Assembly (NCBI RefSeq): GCF_036237315.1
Contig: NZ_CP108356.1
Location: forward strand, 5,275,501 to 5,339,500
DNA from: Streptomyces sp. NBC_01351
Lineage (GTDB): Bacteria > Actinomycetota > Actinomycetes > Streptomycetales > Streptomycetaceae
Direction of reading: 5' to 3'
Length of the DNA: 64,000 nt
A model generated the notes under the pieces. It was given only the letters and a program-made list of their open reading frames with translations, was not told where the DNA came from and did not search any database. Positions 7,213 to 15,042 of the stretch are shown piece by piece; the stretch's first letter is position 1, and every line of letters starts with the position of its first letter. The position numbers were made by a program, and so were the translations under genes.

Positions 7213-9519
7213 GTGGCCGCGCAGAATGCCGCTGTCGACAGCACGGCGGATTCCGTCCGCGATCGGGAGATCGCGGTCGAGCAGACGCATCTCGACCGGG
7301 TGTATCGACGCCTTGAGGAGAAGATCCACGAGGCCGAGTTCCTCATGAACGACGCCGCGAAGCGCGGCCAGGTGGGTACGCCCGGAGCCCTGGCCGAGCG
7401 CGACGCGCAGGTCTTCCGGGCCGGTATCCACCTGAACCGTCTGAACAACGAGTTCGAGGACTTCCTGTTCGGCCGCGTCGACCTCGTGCTCGGGAAGGAC
7501 GGGGAGAAGGGCCCGGACGGCGCGTACACCTCCGTCGAGCCCGCGGACGACGCGATCCGCGCGGACCTGACCGCCGAGATCGCCGAAACCCTGCACATCG
7601 GCCGAATCGGAGTCCTGGACTCCGACTACTCGCCGCTCGTCATCGACTGGCGCGCGCCGGCCGCCGCGCCGTTCTACCGCTCCACCCCGAAGGATCCGGG
7701 GCGGGTCGTCCGGCGGCGCGTGATCCGCTCCAAGGGGCGCAAGGTGCTGGGTGTCGAGGACGACCTGATGCGCCCCGAGATCACCGCCTCCCTCGACGGC
7801 CGGGAGCTGCCCGCGATCGGCGACGGCGCGCTGATGGCCGCGCTCGGCCGGGCCCGTACGCACTCCATGCGGGACATCGTCTCCTCCATCCAGGCCGAGC
7901 AGGACCTGGTGATCCGCGCCCCCGCCGCCTCGGTCGCCGAGGTCGCGGGCGGGCCGGGCACGGGGAAGACCGCGGTCGCCCTGCACCGCGCCGCGTACCT
8001 GCTCTACCAGGACCGGCGGCGCTACTCCGGCGGCATCCTGATCGTCTCGCCGACCCCGCTGCTCGTCGCCTACACCGAGGGCGTCCTGCCCTCGCTCGGC
8101 GAGGAGGGCCAGGTCGCCATCCGGGCCCTCGGCTCGCTGGTCGACGGCGCCGAGGCGACCACGTACGACGATCCGTCCGTGGCCCGGATCAAGGGCTCCT
8201 CGCGGATGCTCAAGGTGCTCCGCAAGGCCGTACGCGGAGCACTGGAGCTCGGCAGCGCCCCCGACCGGCTGCGCGTGGTGGCCTTCGGGCGCCGCCAGGA
8301 GCTGGAGGCCGACGAGCTGAACCGGATCCGGCACAACGTGCTCGGCGGCACCGCGCCCGTGAACCTGCTGCGCCCGCGCGCCCGCAAGCTGCTCCTCGAC
8401 GCCCTCTACGCGAAGTCCGGCGGCGCCGGCCGGCACAGCGACCCGGAGCTCGCGGCCGAGCTGCGGTCCGCCTTCGACGAGGACATCTCGACGGAGGACG
8501 CGTTCATCGAGTTCCTGAACGCCTGGTGGCCCGAGCTCACCCCGCGCGGGGTGCTCGCCTCGATGGCCGACGAGCGGCGGCTCGGCCGCTGGTCGCGCCG
8601 GGACCTGAACAACCGGGAGGCCCGCCAGCTGGCCCGCTCGCTGCGCCGGGTCGGCCCGGACGGCAAGGGCCCGCTGTCGGTGCACGACATCGCGCTGCTC
8701 GACGAGCTCCAGCAGCTGCTGGGCGCTCCGGCCCGCCCCAAGCGCAGGCGGGAGATGAACCCCCTCGACCAGCTCAGCGGGCTGGAGGAGCTGATGCCGG
8801 TCCGCGAGGAGACCCAGTGGGAGCGGGCCGAGCGGCTCGCGGCGGAGCGCACCGAGTACGCGCACGTCATCGTGGACGAGGCCCAGGACCTGACGCCGAT
8901 GCAGTGGCGGATGGTGGGCCGGCGGGGCCGGATGGGTACCTGGACGGTGGTCGGCGACCCGGCGCAGTCCTCCTGGACCGACCCGGAGGAGGCCGCGGCG
9001 GCCCGCGACGAGGCCCTGGGCAGCCGGCCGCGCCGGCGGTTCACGCTGACGGTGAACTACCGCAACCCGGCGGAGGTCGCCGAGGTCGCCTCGCGCGTCC
9101 TGCGGCTGGCGATGCCCGGCATGGAGCCGCCGACCGCGGTGCGCTCCACGGGCCTGGAGCCCCGTTTCACGGCCGCCGGTGGAGATCTGGGCGCCGCGGT
9201 GCGGGAGGAGACCCGGCGGCTGCTGGAGCAGGTGGACGGCACGGTCGGCGTGGTCGTGGCCATGGACCGGCGCGCGGAGGCCGCGGGGTGGCTCGCGGAC
9301 CTCGGCGGCCGGGCGGTGGCGCTGGGCAGCCTGGAGGCCAAGGGCCTGGAGTACGACGCCACGGTGGTGGTCTCCCCGGCGGAGATCGCCGAGGAGTCCG
9401 CGGCGGGCCTGCGGGTGCTGTACGTGGCGCTGACGCGCGCGACGCAGCAGCTGACCGTCGTCTCGGCCGACCGGGACAAGCCGGACGCCGACGGAGTGCC
9501 GGAGCTGCTGCTGCCGTAG
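7213..9519 (+). CDS. HelD/UvrD-like superfamily I ATPase (RNA polymerase-recycling HelD family)
   Basis: This 768-residue SF1 protein has a coiled-coil N-terminal arm (EQTHLDRVYRRLEEKIHEAE), a region with VLDSDYSPLVIDWRAPAAAPFYR typical of HelD, Walker A GGPGTGKTAVAL at ~246-257, Walker B VIVDEAQDLTPMQW (Asp-Glu ~555-556), QSSW and C-terminal SLEAKGLEYDATVVV. HelD proteins bind RNA polymerase and release stalled complexes; some actinobacterial members (HelR) protect against rifamycins. The GTG at 7213 follows AGGGGG at 7202-7207; the frame upstream is repeat DNA. A true DNA-helicase role is an alternative. Confidence 0.88.
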   Translation: MAAQNAAVDSTADSVRDREIAVEQTHLDRVYRRLEEKIHEAEFLMNDAAKRGQVGTPGALAERDAQVFRAGIHLNRLNNEFEDFLFGRVDLVLGKDGEKGPDGAYTSVEPADDAIRADLTAEIAETLHIGRIGVLDSDYSPLVIDWRAPAAAPFYRSTPKDPGRVVRRRVIRSKGRKVLGVEDDLMRPEITASLDGRELPAIGDGALMAALGRARTHSMRDIVSSIQAEQDLVIRAPAASVAEVAGGPGTGKTAVALHRAAYLLYQDRRRYSGGILIVSPTPLLVAYTEGVLPSLGEEGQVAIRALGSLVDGAEATTYDDPSVARIKGSSRMLKVLRKAVRGALELGSAPDRLRVVAFGRRQELEADELNRIRHNVLGGTAPVNLLRPRARKLLLDALYAKSGGAGRHSDPELAAELRSAFDEDISTEDAFIEFLNAWWPELTPRGVLASMADERRLGRWSRRDLNNREARQLARSLRRVGPDGKGPLSVHDIALLDELQQLLGAPARPKRRREMNPLDQLSGLEELMPVREETQWERAERLAAERTEYAHVIVDEAQDLTPMQWRMVGRRGRMGTWTVVGDPAQSSWTDPEEAAAARDEALGSRPRRRFTLTVNYRNPAEVAEVASRVLRLAMPGMEPPTAVRSTGLEPRFTAAGGDLGAAVREETRRLLEQVDGTVGVVVAMDRRAEAAGWLADLGGRAVALGSLEAKGLEYDATVVVSPAEIAEESAAGLRVLYVALTRATQQLTVVSADRDKPDADGVPELLLP

Positions 9520-9524
9520 CTCCG

Positions 9525-9555
9525 CGAAGCCTCCCGGCCGGGCCGGGAGGCTTCG
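9525..9555 (+). terminator. Terminator hairpin after the HelD-like gene
   Basis: A perfect inverted repeat CGAAGCCTCCCGGCC / GGCCGGGAGGCTTCG starts six bases after the stop codon. There is no T-tract, as is common for Streptomyces terminators. Confidence 0.8.
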
Positions 9556-9615
9556 TAGGGCCGTATGGTCCGCGGCCAAGCGCGTGGTGGTTTTGCACCG
9601 ACTTCCGGCACGGGG

Positions 9616-9797
9616 ATGACATCGGGCGATCCTTTGTTAGCCTGGGTACGGCACCGACTCGATCCAAGCCCCCGGGCCCAACCTTCGTCGCCTAGAGCGA
9701 CCACTTGCCGCGAGGCGAGCATGGCGGGTCGGTGTCATAAACGTAGAAGTGACCAGGTCCGCGCCCTCCACCAGTGGAGGGCGCGGACCTGTTTTGT
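9616..9797 (+). ncRNA. Candidate small RNA with its own promoter and Rho-independent terminator
   Basis: No ORF is supported in this stretch, yet it has the parts of an independent transcription unit. ATGACA (9616-9621) and TAGCCT (9638-9643) are separated by 16 bp and resemble a vegetative promoter. An 18-bp perfect stem at 9754-9771/9774-9791 followed by TTTTGT is a strong terminator on the plus strand, well after the terminator of the upstream gene. The predicted transcript is about 145 nt, from ~9650. It includes a possible CGTCGC-N5-GCGAC hairpin near 9690. Expression and family are unknown. Confidence 0.45.
9754..9797 (+). terminator. Strong Rho-independent terminator upstream of the malic enzyme gene
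   Basis: The sequence has an 18-bp arm CAGGTCCGCGCCCTCCAC, a two-base loop, the perfect complement, then TTTTGT. It lies about 230 bp after the HelD-like stop codon, which already has a hairpin. It therefore probably ends a separate short transcript. Confidence 0.85.
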
Positions 9798-9996
9798 ATG
9801 GACCCACCATTCCGAACCACCTTGGTATCTCGTATGGTGGAAGTGTTCTTCCGAATTTTGTAGCTGGTTACCTTGTACCGGCTGGTAGGTGGGACGATCG
9901 GACAACAGGTCCTGCCGCACCTGTCAGTGGTTGGCCGGCGCAGCGCGGGACCCTGTGTGTACAAGAAAAAACCAGGGACAGAAGAGGAACACGGCC

Positions 9997-11400
9997 ATGG
10001 CAACGGCGCCCAGCGTCTCGTATTCGATGACGGTCCGCCTGGAAGTGCCCGCGAGCGGAACCGCGGTCTCCCAGCTCACCACCGCCGTGGAGTCCTCCGG
10101 TGGTTCGGTCACCGGCCTCGACGTGACCGCCTCCGGTCACGAGAAGCTCCGGATCGACGTCACCATCGCCGCCACCTCCACCGCGCACGCCGACGAGATC
10201 GTCGAGAAGCTGCGCGGGATCGAGGGCGTCAGCCTCGGCAAGGTCTCCGACCGAACCTTCCTGATGCACCTCGGCGGCAAGATCGAGATGTCGTCCAAGC
10301 ACCCCATCCGCAACCGTGACGACCTCTCGATGATCTACACCCCGGGCGTGGCCCGCGTGTGCATGGCCATCGCCGAGAACCCCGAGGACGCGCGCCGCCT
10401 CACCATCAAGCGCAACTCCGTCGCAGTCGTGACGGACGGCTCCGCCGTGCTGGGCCTGGGCAACATCGGCCCGATGGCCGCGCTGCCTGTCATGGAGGGC
10501 AAGGCGGCCCTCTTCAAGCGCTTCGCCGGCATCGACGCCTGGCCGATCTGCCTCGACACCCAGGACGCCGACGAGATCGTCGCCATCGTCAAGGCCATCG
10601 CCCCGGGCTTCGCCGGCATCAACCTGGAGGACATCTCCGCGCCGCGCTGCTTCGAGATCGAGGCCCGGCTGCGCGAGGCCCTCGACATTCCCGTCTTCCA
10701 CGACGACCAGCACGGCACCGCGATCGTGGTCCTCGCCGCCCTGACGAACGCACTTCGCGTGGTGGGCAAGGCAGTTGGCGACGTCAAGGTCGTCATGTCC
10801 GGCGCCGGCGCGGCCGGTACGGCCATCCTCAAGCTGCTCCTCGCGGCGGGCGTCAAGAACGCCGTCAGCGCCGACATCCACGGTGTCGTGCACGCGGACC
10901 GCCCCGACCTCGTCGACGCGGCCCCCGACTCCCCGCTGCGCTGGATCGCCGACAACACCAACCCCGAGGGCTACACCGGCACTCTGAAGGAGGCCGTGGT
11001 CGGCGCCGACGTGTTCATCGGCGTCTCGGCCCCGAACGTGCTCTCCGGCGAGGACGTGGCCGCCATGGCCGAAGGTGCCATCGTGTTCGCGCTCGCGAAC
11101 CCGGACCCCGAGGTGGACCCGGCCGTCGCGCGCCAGACCGCCGCCGTCGTCGCCACCGGCCGCTCCGACTTCCCGAACCAGATCAACAACGTGCTGGTCT
11201 TCCCGGGTGTCTTCCGCGGCCTCCTGGACGCCCAGTCCCGGACCGTGAACACCGACATGATGCTGGCCGCCGCGACCGCCCTGGCGGACGTCGTCGGCGA
11301 GGACGAGCTGAACGCGAACTACATCATCCCGTCGGTCTTCAACGACAAGGTCGCGGGCGCGGTCGCGGGCGCCGTCCGCAAGGCCGCCACCAACGCCTGA
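9997..11400 (+). CDS. NAD(P)-dependent malic enzyme with N-terminal ACT domain
   Basis: This 467-residue enzyme converts malate to pyruvate and CO2. An ACT-like domain spans residues ~8-85, followed by the malic catalytic domain (SMIYTPGVARVCMAIAEN, MEGKAALFKRFAGIDAWPICLDT, INLEDISAPRCFEIE, FHDDQHGTAIV) and a Rossmann domain (MSGAGAAGTAILKLLLAAG). The compact length and ACT domain are typical of the actinobacterial form; the S. coelicolor counterpart at this position is recalled as NAD-dependent. ATG 9997 has GAGGA at about 9983-9987. The ACT domain suggests allosteric control by a small ligand, which is inference. Confidence 0.93.
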   Translation: MATAPSVSYSMTVRLEVPASGTAVSQLTTAVESSGGSVTGLDVTASGHEKLRIDVTIAATSTAHADEIVEKLRGIEGVSLGKVSDRTFLMHLGGKIEMSSKHPIRNRDDLSMIYTPGVARVCMAIAENPEDARRLTIKRNSVAVVTDGSAVLGLGNIGPMAALPVMEGKAALFKRFAGIDAWPICLDTQDADEIVAIVKAIAPGFAGINLEDISAPRCFEIEARLREALDIPVFHDDQHGTAIVVLAALTNALRVVGKAVGDVKVVMSGAGAAGTAILKLLLAAGVKNAVSADIHGVVHADRPDLVDAAPDSPLRWIADNTNPEGYTGTLKEAVVGADVFIGVSAPNVLSGEDVAAMAEGAIVFALANPDPEVDPAVARQTAAVVATGRSDFPNQINNVLVFPGVFRGLLDAQSRTVNTDMMLAAATALADVVGEDELNANYIIPSVFNDKVAGAVAGAVRKAATNA

Positions 11401-11762
11401 GCGGGCCGCGAAGGCGGCCGGGGGCCGTCTGTGACGGCCCTCACGGCCCGCCGTTCCCGGCGCGTCGCGAGATGCGGGCCCGGTGGGCCGCCTCTAGGGT
11501 TGCGGGGATGCCCGCGGGGTTCGCTGTCCGCGTCCGTGTGTGCGCAAGGGTGTGGACGGAGCGTCACCGCGGCGTGACTGTGGCGCTTTTCGTGTGACCC
11601 CGGCGGGTGCCGGATTGGCTTTCCCGCCGCTGGTGGGGGCAGGATGCGTAACCGGGCGAGAGGGTCTGACGTTCAGACCCGGGTCCGGGGACTGTCCGAG
11701 GGCCCTGGCAGCATCGGCTTCGATCTCACGCCTCTAAGGCAAGTTGAACACGGGAGTACAAC
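11401..11762 (+). promoter_or_regulatory. Promoter/leader region of the HU gene
   Basis: There is no gene in these 362 bp. A hairpin GGGTCTGA-CGT-TCAGACCC lies at about 11662-11680. A GGGAGT ribosome-binding site precedes the HU start codon. Promoter hexamers could not be assigned with confidence. Confidence 0.5.
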
Positions 11763-12044
11763 ATGAACCGCAGTGAGCTGGTGGCCGCTCTGTCCGAGCG
11801 CGCCGAGGTGACCCGCAAGGACGCCGACGCCGTTCTGGCCGCGCTCGCCGAGACCGTCGGCGAGATTGTCGCCAAGGGCGACGAGAAGGTCACCATCCCC
11901 GGCTTCCTGACCTTCGAGCGCACCCACCGTGCCGCTCGCACCGCGCGCAACCCGCAGACCGGCGACCCCATCCAGATCCCGGCCGGCTACAGCGTGAAGG
12001 TCTCCGCGGGCTCCAAGCTCAAGGAAGCCGCCAAGGGCAAGTAG
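11763..12044 (+). CDS. hupA: HU-family nucleoid-associated protein
   Basis: The 93-residue protein is a complete, unextended HU: MNRSELVAALSERAEVTRKDADAVLAALAE forms the helical base. The beta arm includes ERTHRAARTARNPQTGDPIQIPAGYSVKVSAG, ending in a short Lys-rich tail. It binds DNA non-specifically and helps compact the chromosome. It lacks the long Lys/Ala tail of the second Streptomyces HU (HupS), so it corresponds to HupA, the vegetative form. Monocistronic: a large hairpin follows and MurA is encoded convergently. Confidence 0.95.
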   Translation: MNRSELVAALSERAEVTRKDADAVLAALAETVGEIVAKGDEKVTIPGFLTFERTHRAARTARNPQTGDPIQIPAGYSVKVSAGSKLKEAAKGK

Positions 12045-12104
12045 TCCGCCCTTGTGCCGAGGGCCGCACAGGCCCTCGGGACGGCAGTAGGACGCAGTAC
12101 GGCC

Positions 12105-12270
12105 CAGGGCGGCCGCCCCCGGCGGGGCGGCCGCCCTTCGGCCTGTCCGGGGCCTGTGCGGGGCCTGTTCGGGCCCGTGCGGGCCGTTCGGGGCCGTGTG
12201 GCCGGTCCGGGCCCCTCAGGGGCCCTTGCGGCCCGTCCCCGGGTGGGCGCGGGGGCCCGTGCGGCCCGGT
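12105..12270. repeat. Degenerate GGGGCC-rich tandem low-complexity tract
   Basis: After the HU gene the sequence is a run of imperfect 10-12 nt units such as GGGGCCTGTGC, GGGGCCTGTTC, GGGCCCGTGC and GGGGCCGTGT, lacking coding signal. Many units are self-complementary, so the transcript would fold heavily. Confidence 0.6.
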
Positions 12271-12324
12271 GGGGTCCTCCCGGGCCTTGAGGCCCCGTCA
12301 GGCGCCTTGCCGGGCGCGAGGCAT

Positions 12325-12370
12325 GAGAAGAGCCCCCCGGGCCCCTTGCGGGGCCCGGGGGGCTCTTCTC
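12325..12370. terminator. Bidirectional terminator between hupA and murA
   Basis: A perfect 21-bp inverted repeat (12325-12345 and 12350-12370) has a four-base loop; the arm begins GAGAAGAGCCCCCCGGGCCC. It is placed between two convergent genes and can stop transcription from both sides. Confidence 0.88.
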
Positions 12371-12416
12371 GTACGACACGGCCGAACGCGTCGGCCGAAC
12401 GGGTCGTCCCTACCGG

Positions 12417-13760
12417 TCAGACGAGGTCGCCGCCCGGGAGTTCGACCTTCGCACCGAGCTCGACGAGCTTCTCCATGAAGTTCTCGTAGCCGCGGTTGAT
12501 CAGGTCGATGCCGTGGACGCGCGAGGTGCCCTCGGCCGCCAGCGCCGCGATCAGGTACGAGAACCCGCCGCGCAGGTCGGGGATGACCAGGTCGGCGCCC
12601 TGCAGCTTGGTGGGGCCGGAGACGACCGCCGAGTGCAGGAAGTTGCGCTGGCCGAAGCGGCAGGCGCTGCCGCCCAGGCACTCGCGGTACAGCTGGATGT
12701 GAGCACCCATCTGGTTGAGCGCCGAGGTGAAGCCGAGCCGGGACTCGTAGACCGTCTCGTGGACGATCGACAGGCCGGAGGCCTGCGTCAGGGCCACGAC
12801 GAGCGGCTGCTGCCAGTCCGTCTGGAAGCCGGGGTGGACGTCCGTCTCCAGCGCGATGGCCTTGAGCGGGCCGCCCGGGTGCCAGAAGCGGATGCCGTCG
12901 TCGTCGATCTCGAAGGCACCGCCGACCCGGCGGAAGGTGTTCAGGAAGGTCATCATCGAGCGCTGCTGGGCGCCGCGCACGTAGATGTTGCCGCCGGTCG
13001 CCAGGGCCGCGGAAGCCCAGGACGCGGCCTCCAGGCGGTCCGGGAGCGCCTTGTGGTTGTAGCCGCCGAGGCTGTCGACACCGGTGATCCGGATGGTCCG
13101 GTCGGTGTCCATGGAGATGATCGCGCCCATCTTCTGCAGTACGCAGATGAGGTCCTCGATCTCCGGCTCCACGGCGGCGTTGCTGAGCTCGGTGACGCCC
13201 TCGGCCAGGACGGCCGTCAGCAGCACCTGCTCGGTCGAGCCGACCGAGGGGTAGGGCAGGCGGATCTTGCAGCCGCGCAGGCGCTGCGGGGCCTCCAGGT
13301 ACTGGCCGCCCTCGCGCTTCTCGATGGTCGCGCCGAACTGGCGGAGCACGTCGAAGTGGAAGTCGATCGGCCGGCCGCCGATGTCGCAGCCGCCGAGGCC
13401 CGGGATGAAGGCGTGGCCGAGGCGGTGCAGCAGGGGGCCGCAGAACAGGATCGGGATGCGCGACGAGCCCGCGTGGGCGTCGATGTCGGCGACGTTCGCG
13501 CTCTCGACGTGGGTCGGGTCGAGCACCAGCTCGCCCGGCTCGTCGCCGGGGCGGACCGTCACCCCGTGCAGCTGGAGCAGCCCGCGCACGACCCGGACGT
13601 CACGGATGTCGGGAACGTTGCGCAGCCGACTCGGTCCACTGCCGAGCAGCGCGGCGACCATGGCCTTGGGCACGAGGTTCTTCGCACCGCGGACTCGGAT
13701 CTCGCCCTCGAGCGGGGTGCCGCCGTGGACAAGCAGTACATCGTCACTGATGCCGGTCAT
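12417..13760 (-). CDS. murA: UDP-N-acetylglucosamine 1-carboxyvinyltransferase
   Basis: This 447-residue enzyme transfers enolpyruvate from PEP to UDP-GlcNAc, the first committed step of peptidoglycan synthesis. The N-terminal HGGTPLEGEIRVRGAKNLVPKAM segment holds the substrate-binding Lys27-Asn28. The catalytic loop GLGGCDIGGRPID contains Cys125, the residue attacked by fosfomycin in MurA enzymes. Later segments (LPDRLEAASWASAALATGG, DVHPGFQTDWQQPLVVALTQ) match the EPSP-synthase fold. ATG 13760 was chosen because upstream codons do not resemble the family. It is convergent with hupA and divergent from yqgE. Confidence 0.95.
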   Translation of the reverse strand: MTGISDDVLLVHGGTPLEGEIRVRGAKNLVPKAMVAALLGSGPSRLRNVPDIRDVRVVRGLLQLHGVTVRPGDEPGELVLDPTHVESANVADIDAHAGSSRIPILFCGPLLHRLGHAFIPGLGGCDIGGRPIDFHFDVLRQFGATIEKREGGQYLEAPQRLRGCKIRLPYPSVGSTEQVLLTAVLAEGVTELSNAAVEPEIEDLICVLQKMGAIISMDTDRTIRITGVDSLGGYNHKALPDRLEAASWASAALATGGNIYVRGAQQRSMMTFLNTFRRVGGAFEIDDDGIRFWHPGGPLKAIALETDVHPGFQTDWQQPLVVALTQASGLSIVHETVYESRLGFTSALNQMGAHIQLYRECLGGSACRFGQRNFLHSAVVSGPTKLQGADLVIPDLRGGFSYLIAALAAEGTSRVHGIDLINRGYENFMEKLVELGAKVELPGGDLV

Positions 13761-14023
13761 GAATCTCGCGTTCCGGAGAGGGATGGGCGGGGGGCCAGGG
13801 AAAAGGGTAAGGGGCACCACCCCCTTGTTCGTAAGGCCGACGTGGCCGTAGGACTGTCATGAATTCGGTACAACACCCTCCGTATCCACCACATGGCGGA
13901 GCGTTGCGTTCCGCCTGGGTCCTCCACGCGCGCTCCTTGCTGCTGCCGTGCGCCCTGAGCTGCGTACGATCCGATCTCGCAGCGAACGCCCCGCAACGGG
14001 CGAATGTGCGGGATCATGTCGTC

Positions 14024-14584
14024 ATGACCGAGGTGTCCTCCCTCACAGGGCGGCTGCTCGTGGCCACCCCCGTCCTCGCGGACCCGAATTTCGACCGCGC
14101 GGTGGTGCTCCTGCTCGACCACGACGAGCAGGGCTCGCTCGGTGTGGTCCTCAACCGGCCGACGCCCGTGGGCGTCGGCGACGTACTGCTGCCCTGGGCC
14201 CCGCTGGCCGGCGCTCCCGGTGTGGTCTTCCAGGGCGGGCCCGTCGCCCTCGACTCGGCGCTCGGCATCGCGGTCATCCCCGGCGAGGAGGGCCCGCTCG
14301 GCTGGCGCCGGGTCCACGGAGCGATCGGCCTGGTCGACCTGGAGGCCCCGCCGGAGCTGCTGGCCGCGGCGCTCGGGTCCTTGCGCATCTTCGCCGGCTA
14401 CTCGGGCTGGGGGCCGGGTCAGCTGGAGGACGAGGTGGGCGACGGAGCCTGGTACGTCGTGGAGTCGGAGCCCGGCGACGTGTCCTTCCCCGACCCCGAA
14501 CGGCTCTGGCGAGCGGTGCTGCGCCGCCAGCGCAGCGAACTCGCGATGGTCGCCACCTATCCGGACGACCCGTCGCTCAACTGA
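14024..14584 (+). CDS. YqgE/AlgH family protein (UPF0301)
   Basis: This 186-residue single-domain protein begins SLTGRLLVATPVLADPNFDRAVVLLLDHDEQGSLGVVLNRP, the hallmark of YqgE/AlgH, and later has FAGYSGWGPGQLEDEV. The biochemical role of the family is not established. The start at ATG 14024 is where family similarity begins; the frame upstream is open but unlike any family member. DUF3039 follows 28 bp downstream. Confidence 0.92.
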   Translation: MTEVSSLTGRLLVATPVLADPNFDRAVVLLLDHDEQGSLGVVLNRPTPVGVGDVLLPWAPLAGAPGVVFQGGPVALDSALGIAVIPGEEGPLGWRRVHGAIGLVDLEAPPELLAAALGSLRIFAGYSGWGPGQLEDEVGDGAWYVVESEPGDVSFPDPERLWRAVLRRQRSELAMVATYPDDPSLN

Positions 14585-14612
14585 CCCGTGCGGGGGTCGG
14601 TACCCTGGCTTT

Positions 14613-14897
14613 ATGAGCACTCTTGAGCCCGAGCGCGGGACTGGTACGGGGACCCTCGTAGAGCCGACGCCGCAGGTGTCCCACGGCGACGGCGACCACG
14701 AGCGCTTCGCCCACTACGTCCAGAAGGACAAGATCATGGCGAGCGCCCTCGACGGGACCCCCGTCGTCGCGCTCTGCGGCAAGGTCTGGGTACCGGGCCG
14801 GGACCCGAAGAAGTACCCGGTCTGTCCCATGTGCAAGGAGATCTACGAGTCCATGGGCCCCGGCGGGGACAAGGACAAGGGCGGAAAAGACAAGTAG
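14613..14897 (+). CDS. DUF3039 family protein
   Basis: The 94-residue acidic protein has a conserved core HYVQKDKIMASALDGTPVVALCGKVWVPGRDP followed by YPVCPMCKEIYE, giving Cys residues that could bind one zinc ion. The tail is Lys/Asp/Gly-rich. DUF3039 is widespread in actinobacteria without known function. TACCCT at 14601-14606 ends 6 nt before the ATG and no ribosome-binding site is seen, so the mRNA is probably leaderless. Confidence 0.9.
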   Translation: MSTLEPERGTGTGTLVEPTPQVSHGDGDHERFAHYVQKDKIMASALDGTPVVALCGKVWVPGRDPKKYPVCPMCKEIYESMGPGGDKDKGGKDK

Positions 14898-14919
14898 TCC
14901 GTCCTCGACGAGCAGGACC

Positions 14920-14959
14920 AAGGCCCCCAGGTCGCGCACAGCCGCGTCCCGGGGGCCTT
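14920..14959 (+). terminator. Terminator hairpin after the DUF3039 gene
   Basis: The arms AAGGCCCCC (14920-14928) and GGGGGCCTT (14951-14959) form a hairpin 23 bases after the stop codon. Confidence 0.7.
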
Positions 14960-14967
14960 CCGCGTAC

Positions 14968-15019
14968 TAGGGTCGGCGGCACGAGCACTCTGCGGAACGG
15001 GCGTTGCGCAGGGCGCAAC
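14968..15019 (+). promoter_or_regulatory. Probable promoter and inverted repeat upstream of the GH20 gene
   Basis: TAGGGT at 14968-14973 is a plausible -10 hexamer. A perfect inverted repeat GTTGCGC-AGG-GCGCAAC (15003-15019) lies between it and the start codon and could be an operator or RNA hairpin. It does not resemble the DasR box found at the nag genes. Confidence 0.45.
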
Positions 15020-15042
15020 AGGCTGCTGCGAAGGGCTGGCGC

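Noticed and set aside
6691..9579. A 962-codon minus-strand frame
   Set aside because: It is antisense to the HelD-like gene and extends into the repeat; no domain is recognisable.
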